A DNA stretch of 64,000 bases from Alitta virens (lineage: Eukaryota; Annelida; Polychaeta; Phyllodocida; Nereididae). The stretch is taken from the NCBI GenBank assembly GCA_932294295.1, contig OW028575.1, positions 19,658,058 to 19,722,057 on the forward strand. Reading direction: 5' to 3'. The translations under genes were made by a program, and so were the position numbers. Positions 45,601 to 57,224 of this stretch are shown here, one piece after another; positions within the stretch are counted from its first letter, which is position 1; the number at the start of each line of letters is the position of its first letter. The notes under the pieces were generated by a model, which made no database searches, had not been told where the DNA came from, and saw only the letters and a program-made list of their open reading frames with translations.

Positions 45601-46840
45601 AGTAATACTCTATATGGCCTAGTGGTGCCTTTTGATAGTCACATTGACATATTTGACAAAATGGGGAAAACATTTAAAAAATTAAAATTTCCGCAGCATA
45701 ACTGACACTGCTGCACCTACATGTATACAACTTTGCTATATTATGTCTAAAATAGTGTAATCTTTTAAATATTGGGAAAATATGGAAGGGACTTCCATAC
45801 GCAAGACACAATTAACCCCACATGAATGAAATTTTGTTAATAACATATCTAAATTACAGTATTTACACTTCTCAAACTTCATTTTGACATTCATTTAATA
45901 CTTCTGGAAAATCTGGAGAAGAAGAAAAGCTGAAAATTTTGCTTAATTATGTTCCTACCCCAACAAAATTTCACATGGTATTACTCTTTAAAGCTTAGTT
46001 GTGCCTTTTGATGGTAACATTGACATATATCAGCTGTGGTTTAAAATATTTTGAGGAAAATGAAAAAAACAATTATATTGAACATGCATGCATACAAAAC
46101 TTTGTCAAAAATAGTGTAGAGATACCTTGATTCTAATATTTATTGTTTTCTTAATATTATTAATACAACTGTAACGCGTTTGGTAAAAATTATACAATCA
46201 TTGCACAGTGGCGAGTGCAATATGTGTTTTTTATGGAACCGAGACAACTGATATTGCACGAGGCAAAGCCGAGTGCAATATCACTTGTTGAGGTTTACAT
46301 AAAAACACATAATATTACACGAGACACTGTGCAGTAATTGCTATATTATATGGCCTTTCATATTATAAGAAAAGAGGGCTGTTTTTCTACAATACAGTGA
46401 ATAGGCCTTTGCAACCTTGATCTAGTGTGAACCTAAAGCAGTAATCTTTTCTTTCTTTTTTCATAATTTCACTAAATACATGTTTTTTTTACAAATAAAA
46501 CCACGTATTTCTTTTGTTTTTCCTTTTAATTCAAAGTGTTATTGAAAATATTTCATGTGTGACATGAAGTATACACATTAACCATAATTATTCATGATAC
46601 TAGCTTGGCAGGGGCTATTTTATTCAATGATTTTATCCATGCATTATTTTCTTTAATTTAATCATTACTCTTATATTTAAATAGTTATAATGGCAACTCA
46701 CAACAAAACTAATTCAACTTTAATTTACAACAAAACGTAAATTTTTTTTATGAAAGAGGTTGTTTACCTATTTAGACACGCAATCCCAATTGTCTGTTAC
46801 GCAAAATGCGGCAAATGTTATCTTAAGAGTGCAATTGTCC
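45601..46840. other. Duplicated non-coding segment
   Basis: Counterpart of 32861-34009, including the inverted-repeat element at 46196-46345. No gene. Confidence 0.45.
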
Positions 46841-49800
46841 TTTATTCACTTAAGTACGAAGGTATAATGATTTGTTTATACTTATGAAATACATATTCCG
46901 CCACCAAAAATGTACCGTGCAATAAAGCCGTGCAATATATCTGCTAGCAATATCATATATATATATATATATATATGTACATAAAACTATATATTTTAAC
47001 TGCGGTAGATTTAATGCAAATCAGCAACCCACAACCCAGCAATCCGGTAGCTGTTGAAGGGAATGGCAATTGATAATGTATAATTCCTTCAGTTGCCAGC
47101 TAAAAGTAATCAGTGTGCGAAAAATATTTTGACTGAAAGCGGTTGTGAGTATCATTCCATGCAACATAAAACTTCAGGATTTGTATTTATTAGTAGTTAA
47201 ACTTATTTATTCCATTGTGTTTCGCAGAGAGACAGCAGTACATCTATAGTAGCTTGAAAATTGATTGGCACTTACAAATAATGTTGACACAGCCTGTAGC
47301 TTCTGCTGATCTGTCACTGAAAGAAAAATCATGCCCCACACAAATCATTTGGACTGGTCAAACATGAGCATTAATATATCAATACGTAACTTATTTGGGA
47401 TGATTCCAAACTTTTGGGAGGCAGTGTAAGTATGAGATATATGAGGGGTTACTGTACAAAACAAAAAACAAACTAAACCAGCAATGCATGATTATCCAAA
47501 CAATGTTCCATGAAAATTGAAAAATTAAACTTGCTTTGATCACAATGCTTTGATAAAAGAATCTGGCGATGCAAGATTTCCTTTTAGCCATCTTTTATCA
47601 AGTCGTAGTTGATGAAATAATGGAGTCATGATGAAGATATGGCATTTACTGACAGAGCCTGCATATCTAGAATGTAATGGCTGTCATATTCAGAGTGTGA
47701 TGCTCCGAAAAATGAACATCAATCTGTTTCACGCATAGTTATGCACTGTAATGAATCGCCTTTTTTTACTTTGCAATTTTTCCTCAGTCTTCATGGTAAA
47801 TCACTTGACAAGATTGTGTAAGTTTGTTGTATGCATTATAATCATATGATAATGTACATTGTACCTGCAATTTGGGTGAAGTAAAAACAGGAGATTACCA
47901 TGATAACTGTAGTATTTTATTCCAAAGGAAATGTTACATCGCCATAATGGTTTCTTTTCTCTTAAATGATCATTCTTACTTCGGAGATAGCCAGTGCATG
48001 GGGTCATTCCCAGATAGCATTTGACTTCGTATTGACGTCGGCCCTATGTGGGTGATGTCGGACCGACAGCGGGCCAACATTAAATTTTTTTAACTTTTTT
48101 ATATTAAGCCATATATATTACAAATGATAAAGACGTCACAGGATCAAATTACACAGAAATGTGTATCAGGCTGGCTGACCAAAGGACAGTTGTGTATATG
48201 CCAAGAAAATAACTTCAATTTCCAAATAAATCAATTTAATACAATTTAAAAGTTTATAAATTTGAGGCTGAAGAGAAAGAAAACTGACATATAATAAATA
48301 ATAATAATATTAAAATGAATTAAAGATAAATTTATAGAAAAAAAACAATAAATGGAAATAGACAAAAGTAGGTCTGTACAAAGGAAAAATAAAGCACAAT
48401 AATATTTTCAGTAAACAACATTGGGCCAACGTAGCATGTTTCAGGTTGCTTATGAGAGGGCATAGATAACTTTGTTTCCTACTTCATTATTTTCTAATGA
48501 TGCACGTAATTATAAGTCCCCTGTCCAAAGGACACAGTTACAAAGGCTTACATACAAAAATATGGAATTTCGACCTTGTGCGGGAACTAACCTTTTAATA
48601 AACGTTTGACACACGAAATACACCTGCTCTATGTTTAGACATACCTCTTTTCTATGGTCCCACACTCAGATATGGTTGATTTCTTCCCATTCTAATTATT
48701 TCTGTAGCATTTTCGAATTCACATTTCGTTGATATAGCATGACAGCCATTGCCGCCTAGGTCCTCCAAAACTCGCTAGAGGGCTCCAGTGACGTCCCAGA
48801 TTGATAAGCTTTTGTGTTGACGTTATAAATCGGTGATTATCTGCTTTAATCGCACACTAGGACACTGAAATCCTGTGGATATTTTAACTACTTTAACTGT
48901 CAGATTTAAGAAACTATGGACTGGACAGAGCTATTTTAAAATTAAATGTTTTGTCCACTAGGGGCATTGAAGTTTGCGATTAATACTCACAGAATGCCGT
49001 TGGGGGCGTGCCAATAGTGAATCCTTTGAAACAGCAAATATGAATTTGAAAATGCTCTTTATCAAAACAATGTTTCCAATGGCATTTTCAGTCAAGTCTG
49101 AGTGCAAGACGATAGTAAACAGAGTAGTCCTCATGTACATAATGACAAAATAAGTTATGCTAACATGTTTCTTGAAAAAACTGTGTCAAAAATGTCAAAT
49201 TCCAAGAATTCCTATGAAAGTTGTTCCAACCCTACATCTAATGCAATGTAGGCCTGTTCTGGCTATTGTAGCACCCATTTAATCACATTTGAAAGCTGGC
49301 ACAGTTGCAATTTTGCCAGGAGAACCAATGAATTTGGAGAAAAGTCGGAGAGCGGATAGGGTAAATAATTTTTGTGGTATCTTGTGAATTCTATAGTTTG
49401 AAAAAGACTGAAACTTACGTAAATTCAGTTCTTTCTATGCTTATCCAGGTATTCCTGCATCTTCTGCATGGTGTATGAATAAATGTGTTATTAATGTAAG
49501 AAATATTATGATCATGTAGCATTTACAAATTAAAAGTGCCAAACCAGTGCAAAAATATATTAAAATTCTGGTTCAACAAAGCATGAACATGTGTATTCTG
49601 TTTATATAATATCTAAATAATTAATATTGCCCTTTTTAAATTCAAGGAGTCCCTGAAAATAGGAATTCATCATAAGGATGTACCTGCAACTCGGATATTT
49701 TGAATAGCTTCAATTATATATAATTATTGGAGTGCCATGAGCTATTAGCAATATTGATATTTTCAGTCACGAAATGCTTACATTACATTAAGTCCTACAC

Positions 49801-49960
49801 TTTGCTGCTCAAAAATGAAATATTGGTACGTGTATATGAAGCCCAGATTTTGTCATTCGTTTAATGGAGTATTTTCTTCTTACAGACCTAATACAAACAT
49901 GTTTCATATGTGTATATACTAAGAATATATTTGAAAATAAAAATCATGCTGGAAACAACG
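46841..49960. other. Gene-poor unique region with two weak exon candidates
   Basis: It contains a short AT microsatellite at ~46957-46976. Two minus-strand segments have both splice signals and an open frame. One is 47276-47316 (acceptor TTTTTCTTTCAG, donor TTATTT|GTAAGT, residues TDQQKLQAVSTLF). The other is 48991-49097 (acceptor CTTGCACTCAG, donor ATTCT|GTGAGT, 35 open codons including LTENAIGNIVL). Their phases do not join directly. A CCCAGATAGCA terminus at ~48009 hints at a MITE. Confidence 0.3.
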
Positions 49961-49961
49961 G

Positions 49962-50257
49962 AAGCCATTTTAGGACACGACCAAAAACCTAAAATTAAAA
50001 AAAAAGGAAATACTAAATTGAAAAAACAAAATTGTATTACTAAATTTAAAAAACGAATTAATTCATTGTAAAAACGAAATGCTAAATTGTACAATATACT
50101 ATTTCGTTTATACAACATACTATTTCGTATATACAATATACTATTTCGTATATACAATTTAGTATTTTGTATATACAATTTACTATATTGTTTGTACAAT
50201 TTACTATATCGTTAATACAATTTAATTTATTTTTCTCATGTCCTAAAATGGCTTTTG
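49962..50257. mobile_element. MITE with internal TATACAATATACTATTTCG array
   Basis: Termini AAGCCATTTTAGGACACGA (left, ~49962) and the inverse TGTCCTAAAATGGCTT (right). Inside are about eight imperfect ~19-bp units of the TACTATTTCGTATATACAA type (50040-50220). Confidence 0.75.
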
Positions 50258-50690
50258 TACGAAACTCTTAGTTTTCACAGGCTAGTTTACTTGCGCGTAA
50301 GAGTTAACCAAAATGACCGTGCAAATAGGGATAAGGAGACAACTGAGTGAGTTGACAAGAAGACATTTAAGTGGCAATAAGTCCAGCTTCTGCATCATTT
50401 GGGAAGACTCTAATAAACATCAAGATGAATGCGTGACCCAGAGCTGGTTGAAAAGGTCACTTGTTGTACACTAGCTCCAGGGTTGACTTACTCGTTATAA
50501 TGATACACAATAATGTAGATCTTGTAGTATTGCACTTAAACTCTCCATCACAATATAATTGTCATTTTAAATTTCAAGGTTTTACCCAAAATTGATACAT
50601 TGACTCTTTTTATTAAATAGAATATCAGGATAGTTGAAGGCCAAATAGTAGAGAGCAAAGTACTTGCCACTCATCCAGAGGGTTGATAGA
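50258..50690. other. No gene seen
   Basis: AT-rich spacer. No feature supported. Confidence 0.4.
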
Positions 50691-50820
50691 GAACGCGAAG
50701 GAAATGGGGAGTCTACGCCATATATTACACATTAACTTAACAGGTGGGGTTTTTCGCTTGCCTCAGAATATACACCAAGCGCGAGGCACAACCAATTTAA
50801 CATGCATGGAAATGATGATA
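50690..50820 (+). repeat. Dispersed repeat family R, diverged copy
   Basis: Contains GGGGAGTCTACGCCATATAT and TCGCTTGCCTCAGAATATAC, matching the family R order. Confidence 0.5.
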
Positions 50821-51267
50821 GATAACTCAATGGAAGATCACCCCAATAATGGCTTTAAGAGGAAATTTAAAACTGAATCAGCTGGCACTTGCTAAACAAT
50901 AGGTTACTTTAATCCAAGCATCAGTGAGCAGAAATCATATATTCATTTAGTATTAGGTAACCACCTCTCTCTGTCACAATATTTGAATCCACCCCTAGAT
51001 GTCACTTTTAAAGCCTGCAGTTCTGTTGGCAGCCATAACTTTGATGTCGGGCACAGCACTGTATATAATATAGTGTACAATATACTTCTATAAATAGATA
51101 TATTGACGTCATAAAGAGTTGCATCACAACCATCTATCCACTCATAAGTTACAGTCACTGTAAAATCATATCGGACTCTGAAGAATTTGATGCAAATTTG
51201 ACTTGTGATAGAAGTCGTTTGGCTCAAGCAGGCATCGGATTGATTTTAATGTGTTTCAAAGATACAA

Positions 51268-51500
51268 CTAGCTGCCAGAGGCAGACGTTATGATGAGACG
51301 ACAAGGCTTGGAGTCCACACCATGTTACACATTTACACCCGCGTGAGTGGGGTCTTTTACTTGCCTCAGCATAGGCACCGATTACAACCCAGATAGCATT
51401 CCAAATCGGGCCAGCATCGTTTCTATTTAGGCCACCGTCGGTACAGCATCGTTTTGAGGTCGTCAATGTCGCGCTATCTGGGAAGGCACCTCCAATTTTA
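51268..51500 (+). repeat. Dispersed repeat family R copy with a MITE inside
   Basis: Contains GCCAGAGGCAGACGTTATGA and CTTTTACTTGCCTCAGCATA. It is interrupted at ~51379 by a short TIR element and resumes with GGCACCTCCAATTTTA. Confidence 0.65.
51379..51481. mobile_element. 103-bp MITE with CCCAGATAGC termini
   Basis: CCCAGATAGC at the left and GCTATCTGGG at the right. It is inserted between TACAA and AAGGCACCTCC of a family R repeat; the uninterrupted family sequence reads TACAAGGCACCTCC. Confidence 0.8.
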
Positions 51501-51938
51501 TGTAGAGTAGATCTATATCTATCATGTATTATAATTTTCTTATTATAATTCAAATGCAGAAGTGATGTATTCGCTTAATGAGTACTTGCCTGTAAATGCA
51601 ATGAATAACACTGTAGATTCATGAAGTCAACAAGTGCCTCTTTACCAATCTCTAGAAATATGCAACATTCTCAATTCCTAGATGCATGTGGCTAAAGAGA
51701 CCGAGACCTTTTAAAGGTGGGGAGGAGAGGGGGGGGGGGGGTTGATAAAGAGGAAGCAGTTGATCTGAATGTAGATCAGAGAGGCAGATGGCATGTTGCA
51801 GAGCAATCAGCCAAAGGGATACATTTTGAATTGATGCTTTTGTTCCACATAGGAATCGTCTAAATCACATCTGAATGGCAGTAAAGCGGGCTTTTATTCA
51901 ATATTGGTCTTAGTGAAGCCATGCATCAAGTGTCACTA
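51500..51938. other. No gene seen
   Basis: Contains a G-run at ~51725-51742. Otherwise unremarkable. Confidence 0.4.
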
Positions 51939-52500
51939 GACCCCGGAGCCGCCGCCGATTCTAGCCGCCGCTAGTCAGTATTGTATTTAGTTGTACATAG
52001 TTAGTCAGTTGTCAGGAAAGCCGCCACTATTTCTAAAAGCAGCCGCCGCCGCCGAAATCTTGTTGCCTAAAGTGACTCCAATTAGGTATTGTGCTGGATA
52101 GCATAAAGGAGCAATTCTAAATAGTGATCTTTTCTTAATTGCACTTCGCAGCTCACACTTACCTGCAGAACAGTCTGCCAACAGACTGAATTCCCAGTTG
52201 TGTTTTTGCACACAACAGTCAGGTTGTCTCACAATACTCAGATATAGTGTGTTGTATTACCCTAGACTTCAGGTTGTATAATTTGGGCTTGAAGGATGGT
52301 CTCCTTTATTTGCTTCTTGACAATCTTGTTTCATATGACATATGACTTCCAGGAAATTTAGCCATAGTTAGCCAAAGTTAGTCACTTTTCATCAGCAGAA
52401 GTCAAGTCGATTTATGTCAGCTAAAGTCAGTAAGTTAGTCAAAGTCAGTCATTTTTTCCTGAGTTAGTCACAGGCACCTGACTAAAGTGACTCCGGGGTC
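51939..52500. mobile_element. TIR element with subterminal AGTCAGT repeats
   Basis: The termini GACCCCGGAG (51939) and CTCCGGGGTC (ends 52500) are inverted. CCGCCGCCG-rich blocks lie at the left (51948-52055). Many AGTCAGT/AGTTAGTCA words lie near both ends. No coding frame. Non-autonomous, family unknown. Confidence 0.65.
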
Positions 52501-53239
52501 TTAGGTGTCAGTGTAATGTGGTCTAATTGAAAAACTCCTCATTCAACTTATCAAATTTAATTAAGGCCTTCCAATGCGTTGACACAACAAAATACTTTAG
52601 TTATTTTATTGTAATTTTTAATAATTTGGTTATTAACAGGGTCATATTATCAAACAGTTTCGGTTTTCAATTTTTTTTAACATGTTTACCTTGATTAAAA
52701 TATGTTTGATAGATAAATAATCTATGATTTTTTATTTTAATGTATATCCATACGTTTATTGATACTTAATTCTATTTATTTACTGCAGTATCAGTAAAGC
52801 GTAACGTCAATAATAATTAAGATAGTCTTAACATTTATAATCAGCATTTGGAAAATTACCTATTGAGCATTTTAATGAAATACACTGCCAGGTTAATGAG
52901 GCTGATCGGGTGACCCAATTCCACCATATTAACCTTACTGTTGTATTAGGGCACTGATTAATGAGTGGCATAAAATCAGTTCTCTTCAATAGAAATCGAC
53001 AGAAAACTGTAAGAAGATTAATCTAAACCTACCAAGAAAGTCAGTCTGATGGAACATCAATAACAGTAGTGATTGGTTATTTGTATAAGTACACAAATTT
53101 TGACCTTGGTTGAAATCCTTAAATCCCCAATTAAAGGCTGTCACTTGTCCTTATTTACGCACAGAATATATCTTCTCAGCTTACAGGGGCCGGAGCCTGC
53201 TGTGTCCTTGTTAATTACTGATTTTAAAGCGTGGCCCTG

Positions 53240-54578
53240 TTAAAGGGGAACTAAAGGAAGTTTGCATGTTAAGCTTAAATGATCAATTAGATGTAAAAGA
53301 ATATATTGCAGTGAAAAAGTATGTCTAGAAGTCAAGTTTAGTGTGGTTTTAGGCCAGTTAAAAGTGCAATTTACACCAACCGCCAACATGTAGGGGGCCG
53401 CCATTATTGCACACGGCACCAAGGCTAGTGACGTCACTTATGTCCTACTGAATGTATGAATACAGCTAGGCTACCTACATATTAACTAATAGATTGCAAT
53501 CGGTTTCTTAATTTCATTGCAATTAAAGAAAAAACAGAATAGATTGCACACCAGGTGTTAATTATACTTCTTTAATGCCAATTAATTACTGGGATTAATT
53601 ACTGATTGCAGTGAAGTCCTGGGCAAATATTATGTTTCCATTGTCTGAATGCCTAAAGAATAATATAAACACAATATTTTTTTCCCAATAATGGATGCTT
53701 AAAAATAAAAAACTGTGTAGGGTATTAAAGTAATGCAGTACAATACCATGAGGTATTATAAACTATTCACACAATATTTTGATTTTAAACAAATGTAGTT
53801 AAATTGTATTGTCTACTTTAAAAAAAAAAATTTTCCTGGATGGTTAGATAGATAAATAGTCATACATTACTCCATTACTGAAAAATAGCAGGTATGATTC
53901 ACTTCAATTTTTAATGGCCTAAAATCTATAATATTTAACATGATAATTATGTAAAGCTATGGACTGATGAGTATTTTATACGAAATTACTTACACACAGT
54001 TATTTGCTTTTATGATTTTATATAAACTGTTTTATGATTTTTTCCTTTTTTTCCATTTGAGTTTATATATAAATATAGGCCCCCTATCTATATACTTTAT
54101 ATATTCATAGTACTCAGTTATCCAAGCATTCAATAATTGTATTACAAAGTCAATTGACTTCAATCAATATTTCTCAGCATGAGATCAAGGTGAAAGGGCC
54201 GTAATTTTTTTAAATTAATTGTCCATGCTTAATTGAGTTACTTATGTACATTGTCTCAAATTGTTCAATGGCAATTTACTTGACACTTGGTGATAACCAG
54301 TGACATGTTCTCAACAAATTAAGAGCTCAAGTGCAATTAACACCTGTTTCTGAAACTCTCAGTTCTCACCAGTACAACAGTGACGTATTTCCGGCTGGTG
54401 CAAAACACCCGGGATAGTCCAAAATGGCGGCCTCCGTGGTTCACAACACAGAGCTAATAAATGCAGGATATTTCATTAGCAGTGCATATATACAAGTTAT
54501 GAATAGCGTGGATGTGTTTTAATGGACCCAAGCTAATATCTGAGAGATAAAGTGCTGAAGGTGTTAGTACCCCTTTAA
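53240..54578. mobile_element. TTAA-flanked TIR element with AAAGGGG termini
   Basis: TTAAAGGGGAACTAA at the left and TTAGTACCCCTTTAA at the right. Long degenerate subterminal inverted repeats (GCCGCCATT...ACGTCACT) occur on both sides. No transposase. TTAA targets suggest piggyBac or Kolobok relatives. Confidence 0.7.
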
Positions 54579-54839
54579 GTGAATGAATCCACAAATTGAA
54601 GTGCTGCTTTCCGAATAATCAAATTATCAGAATGACTGATGACACAGGCGCTTGCCATAATGACAGCACTTAGCAATTAGCATGCAATAAGACCAAGGCT
54701 ACTGACTTTAGACAGCTTTACCCCCCCCCCCCCCCCTGCACAACTGCCTTCAAGGATGGGGCCAGTTTCTATGGAATAATATTCCGGACAAAATTCAACG
54801 GTGATTGTGAATGTAAACTTAGCCTATTTAGGCATGTTT

Positions 54840-55250
54840 TAGTGATGTTTTGTGGACTGAACAAACTATAGGAATGAATGAAAAGTTGGAATGAAAAAGG
54901 GAAGGAATGAATGAAACTGGGAGTGAACATCTGAAGGACTGAAAGTGAGAATGAATGAATGCAAATATGAATGTAAGTGGGAATGAACCAAAATAGGAAT
55001 GAATGAAACTGGGAATGAACCAAAATAGGAATGAATGAAATAAGGAATGAACCAAAATATGAATGACTAATATTGGGAATGAACCAATATAGGAATGAAT
55101 GAAATTGGGAATGAAATTGGGAATGAACTAATGTAGGAATGAATGAAAGTGGGAATGAAATCAGAATGAACAAGTGTGGGAATGAATGAACCATGCATTG
55201 TGGGAATGAATTAAAGTGGGAATGAAAAAGGGTAATGTGTGAAAGTTTAA
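54840..55250. repeat. GGGAATGAAC / GAATGAATGAAA minisatellite
   Basis: Imperfect repeats of about 30-39 bp built from GAATGAATGAAA and GGGAATGAACCAAAATA. The 170-residue minus-strand frame over it (Phe/His/Ser/Ile-rich) is an artefact. Confidence 0.9.
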
Positions 55251-55324
55251 ATGAATGAAGGTAAATTAAATTACTGAACAAAAGTCAGCAGTGCCAGTGC
55301 ACAGATAGCTAGGGAGCTCTCATG

Positions 55325-56249
55325 CACCAACTGCCAGAGGCAGACGTGATGATGAGAGAATAGGTATTGAGTGCACATCATGGGTATGGCATTGTTGTAT
55401 TATATCATTAGTTAATTAGCACATCAAATCAAAAGTGAGGGGGAATATCTCCCAAGAAATTCGAAACAATTAAGCATTGCTGAGGCTGATCCTGTTCAAG
55501 TATGTTTGAATACATCTCCCAAGAAATGTGAAGACTTCTGATCAGTTAAGCTTCATAATAACCAGATTTTTTGACTATGCTCTGATCATTGTTGGGCACT
55601 TCATCAAGTTGATTAATCATTGAAATAGTGGGTAACCAAAATATGATGTTGGCTATTATATTATTAGCCAAACTATTATTAATATAGTTAAAGGGGGAAC
55701 TTCATTATGTAATGTCTGATGATAAGTTTTAATGCCAAATCGCAAGGAGGTTGTCTCCCATGTAAATATATAGTCTTCTGACTTTCATATTATTGTATTA
55801 TAAGTCAATCATTACTAGGGGAGTACCTCATAAAAATGTGTAATAGTTCAATCAGGGGGGAGATCTCCCATAAAATTGTAAAGGCTTCTGATCAAGCTGG
55901 CTTTTATATCATTTGGCAATAATCTATTGCTTGAGGCGACATGTAATCAATATGTCAGATGTTTCAATACTGCTAAAGGCTTAAAGTAACGGGGAATCGC
56001 CTGTAAAAAATGCAATGATCCTGCTGGCTTTTATTTATAATTTATATTTAGCCTATCATATATGATAATTCAAGGATGTCAAAGTACTGGATTTAAGCTG
56101 CTTTACTTAATTGGCACAGTAACCAATGATCTGTAATAATATCAATGATTAAGGTTTTATAAATAATTATTGGAGACATACAACTCCTGTCTATGGTTCA
56201 AATAATCCTTTTTTAATTTTTTTGACCCTTTGACTTGAGCTGTTTTTTT
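55325..56249. other. No gene seen
   Basis: A family R fragment (GCCAGAGGCAGACGTGATGA) is at 55328. Loosely repeated phrases such as 'TCTCCCAAGAAAT' and 'GGCTTCTGATCA' occur at about 55450-55900, suggesting an old diverged tandem repeat. Confidence 0.4.
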
Positions 56250-56626
56250 TGTGCCTCATTTTATTAGGCAATGGTGTTTATTGCCTCAAACATTTTGTCC
56301 TTAGACATAAAAAATGTACAACCAAACACTCGAGTACTTCAGTAAATATTTATACTTTTAATATTTCTAATCAGTTACAAGATACATAATTATGTGAATC
56401 GTGAAAATTATTAAACACAAATACATAAAAACAAGACACTACAGTGAATTAAAGAGTTAATTATAGTTTATGAATATTAGCTTTAGATATATGTAAATTT
56501 CGTGAAGCACATTACATGTAACTCTGATGAATACTGAATCAGTTATCCTTTCCATGTCTGGGAGGTGTGTATCAATGAAAGTGTTATTGCACTAGTTTTG
56601 CTTGTCTCCAGTTGATTTCTTGTACC
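56250..56626 (-). CDS. Candidate terminal exon with 3' UTR and poly(A) signals (unknown gene)
   Basis: The minus-strand acceptor is strong (a long T tract then CCAG at 56627-56630). All three phases stay open only briefly, stopping within about 12-25 codons, as expected for a last exon. Downstream on the minus strand two AATAAA signals occur (plus-strand TTTATT at 56277-56282 and 56259-56264). The coding phase and the parent gene are unknown; it might be an alternative end of the minus-strand gene at 59490-63593 or belong to another gene. Confidence 0.3.
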
Positions 56627-57224
56627 CTGGAAAAAAAATAAAATACAAATTTAATCAACAAGAAACATAACAATTAGATCAACATTTACTATTATATGTA
56701 GAAGGAAGATTTACATTCCCTATAAAAATGCATTAGGTTACGTTTTCCAAATAATTGATTAACGGGTAAGCTTGTGTTAAGGTGATTTTCAACTCCTCTG
56801 GTGATATTTGATATAAATGTGTGGCAACCTGAGGTACGTATTGTCTCAAGCTAAGTAACTGCAAAAAAAACAACAACAAAAAACAAGTCCGACTTGACTG
56901 AACATTCTGGTGAAACTGTTGGGGAAGGTGCTTTCTTTTGCAAAAGGATAATGCAAGGTACTACATATAAATGATGGTTCATTATACACTGGTCAATGTT
57001 GAACAGTAAAGTGAACAAAACAGATGATTTTGACAAATTTTTAGTGCCAACTGCAAATCTGAAGTCGAAATTTCTATCACCTCAGGATCTTGAGGTTGCA
57101 AGACTATTCATCACTCCACCGCTTCTGTAAATCAATGATATTAACAAAGCATGTATACAGGGCATCTGGAGTTATATTATACAAATATGATTATTGTGAA
57201 TATCTTCTGAGTAGATTGTCCAAA

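Larger units (their letters stand above)
34010..46840 (+). repeat. Segmental duplication, copy 2 (12.83 kb)
   Basis: Collinear with 17156-34009 but lacking the ~3.6-kb insert. It has smaller deletions within both LINE fragments and an extra ~150 bp at about 39237-39388. The right limit is ...CAATTGTCC|TTTATTC at 46831-46847, where similarity to copy 1's end stops. Confidence 0.95.

Noticed and set aside
49440..49490. Short minus-strand coding segment ending EYLDKHRKN before a GTAAGT
   Set aside because: Stops before the donor and the upstream acceptor is poor; too short to support.
54769..55281. 170-residue minus-strand protein rich in Phe, His, Ser, Ile
   Set aside because: Translation of a GAATGAATGAAA minisatellite.
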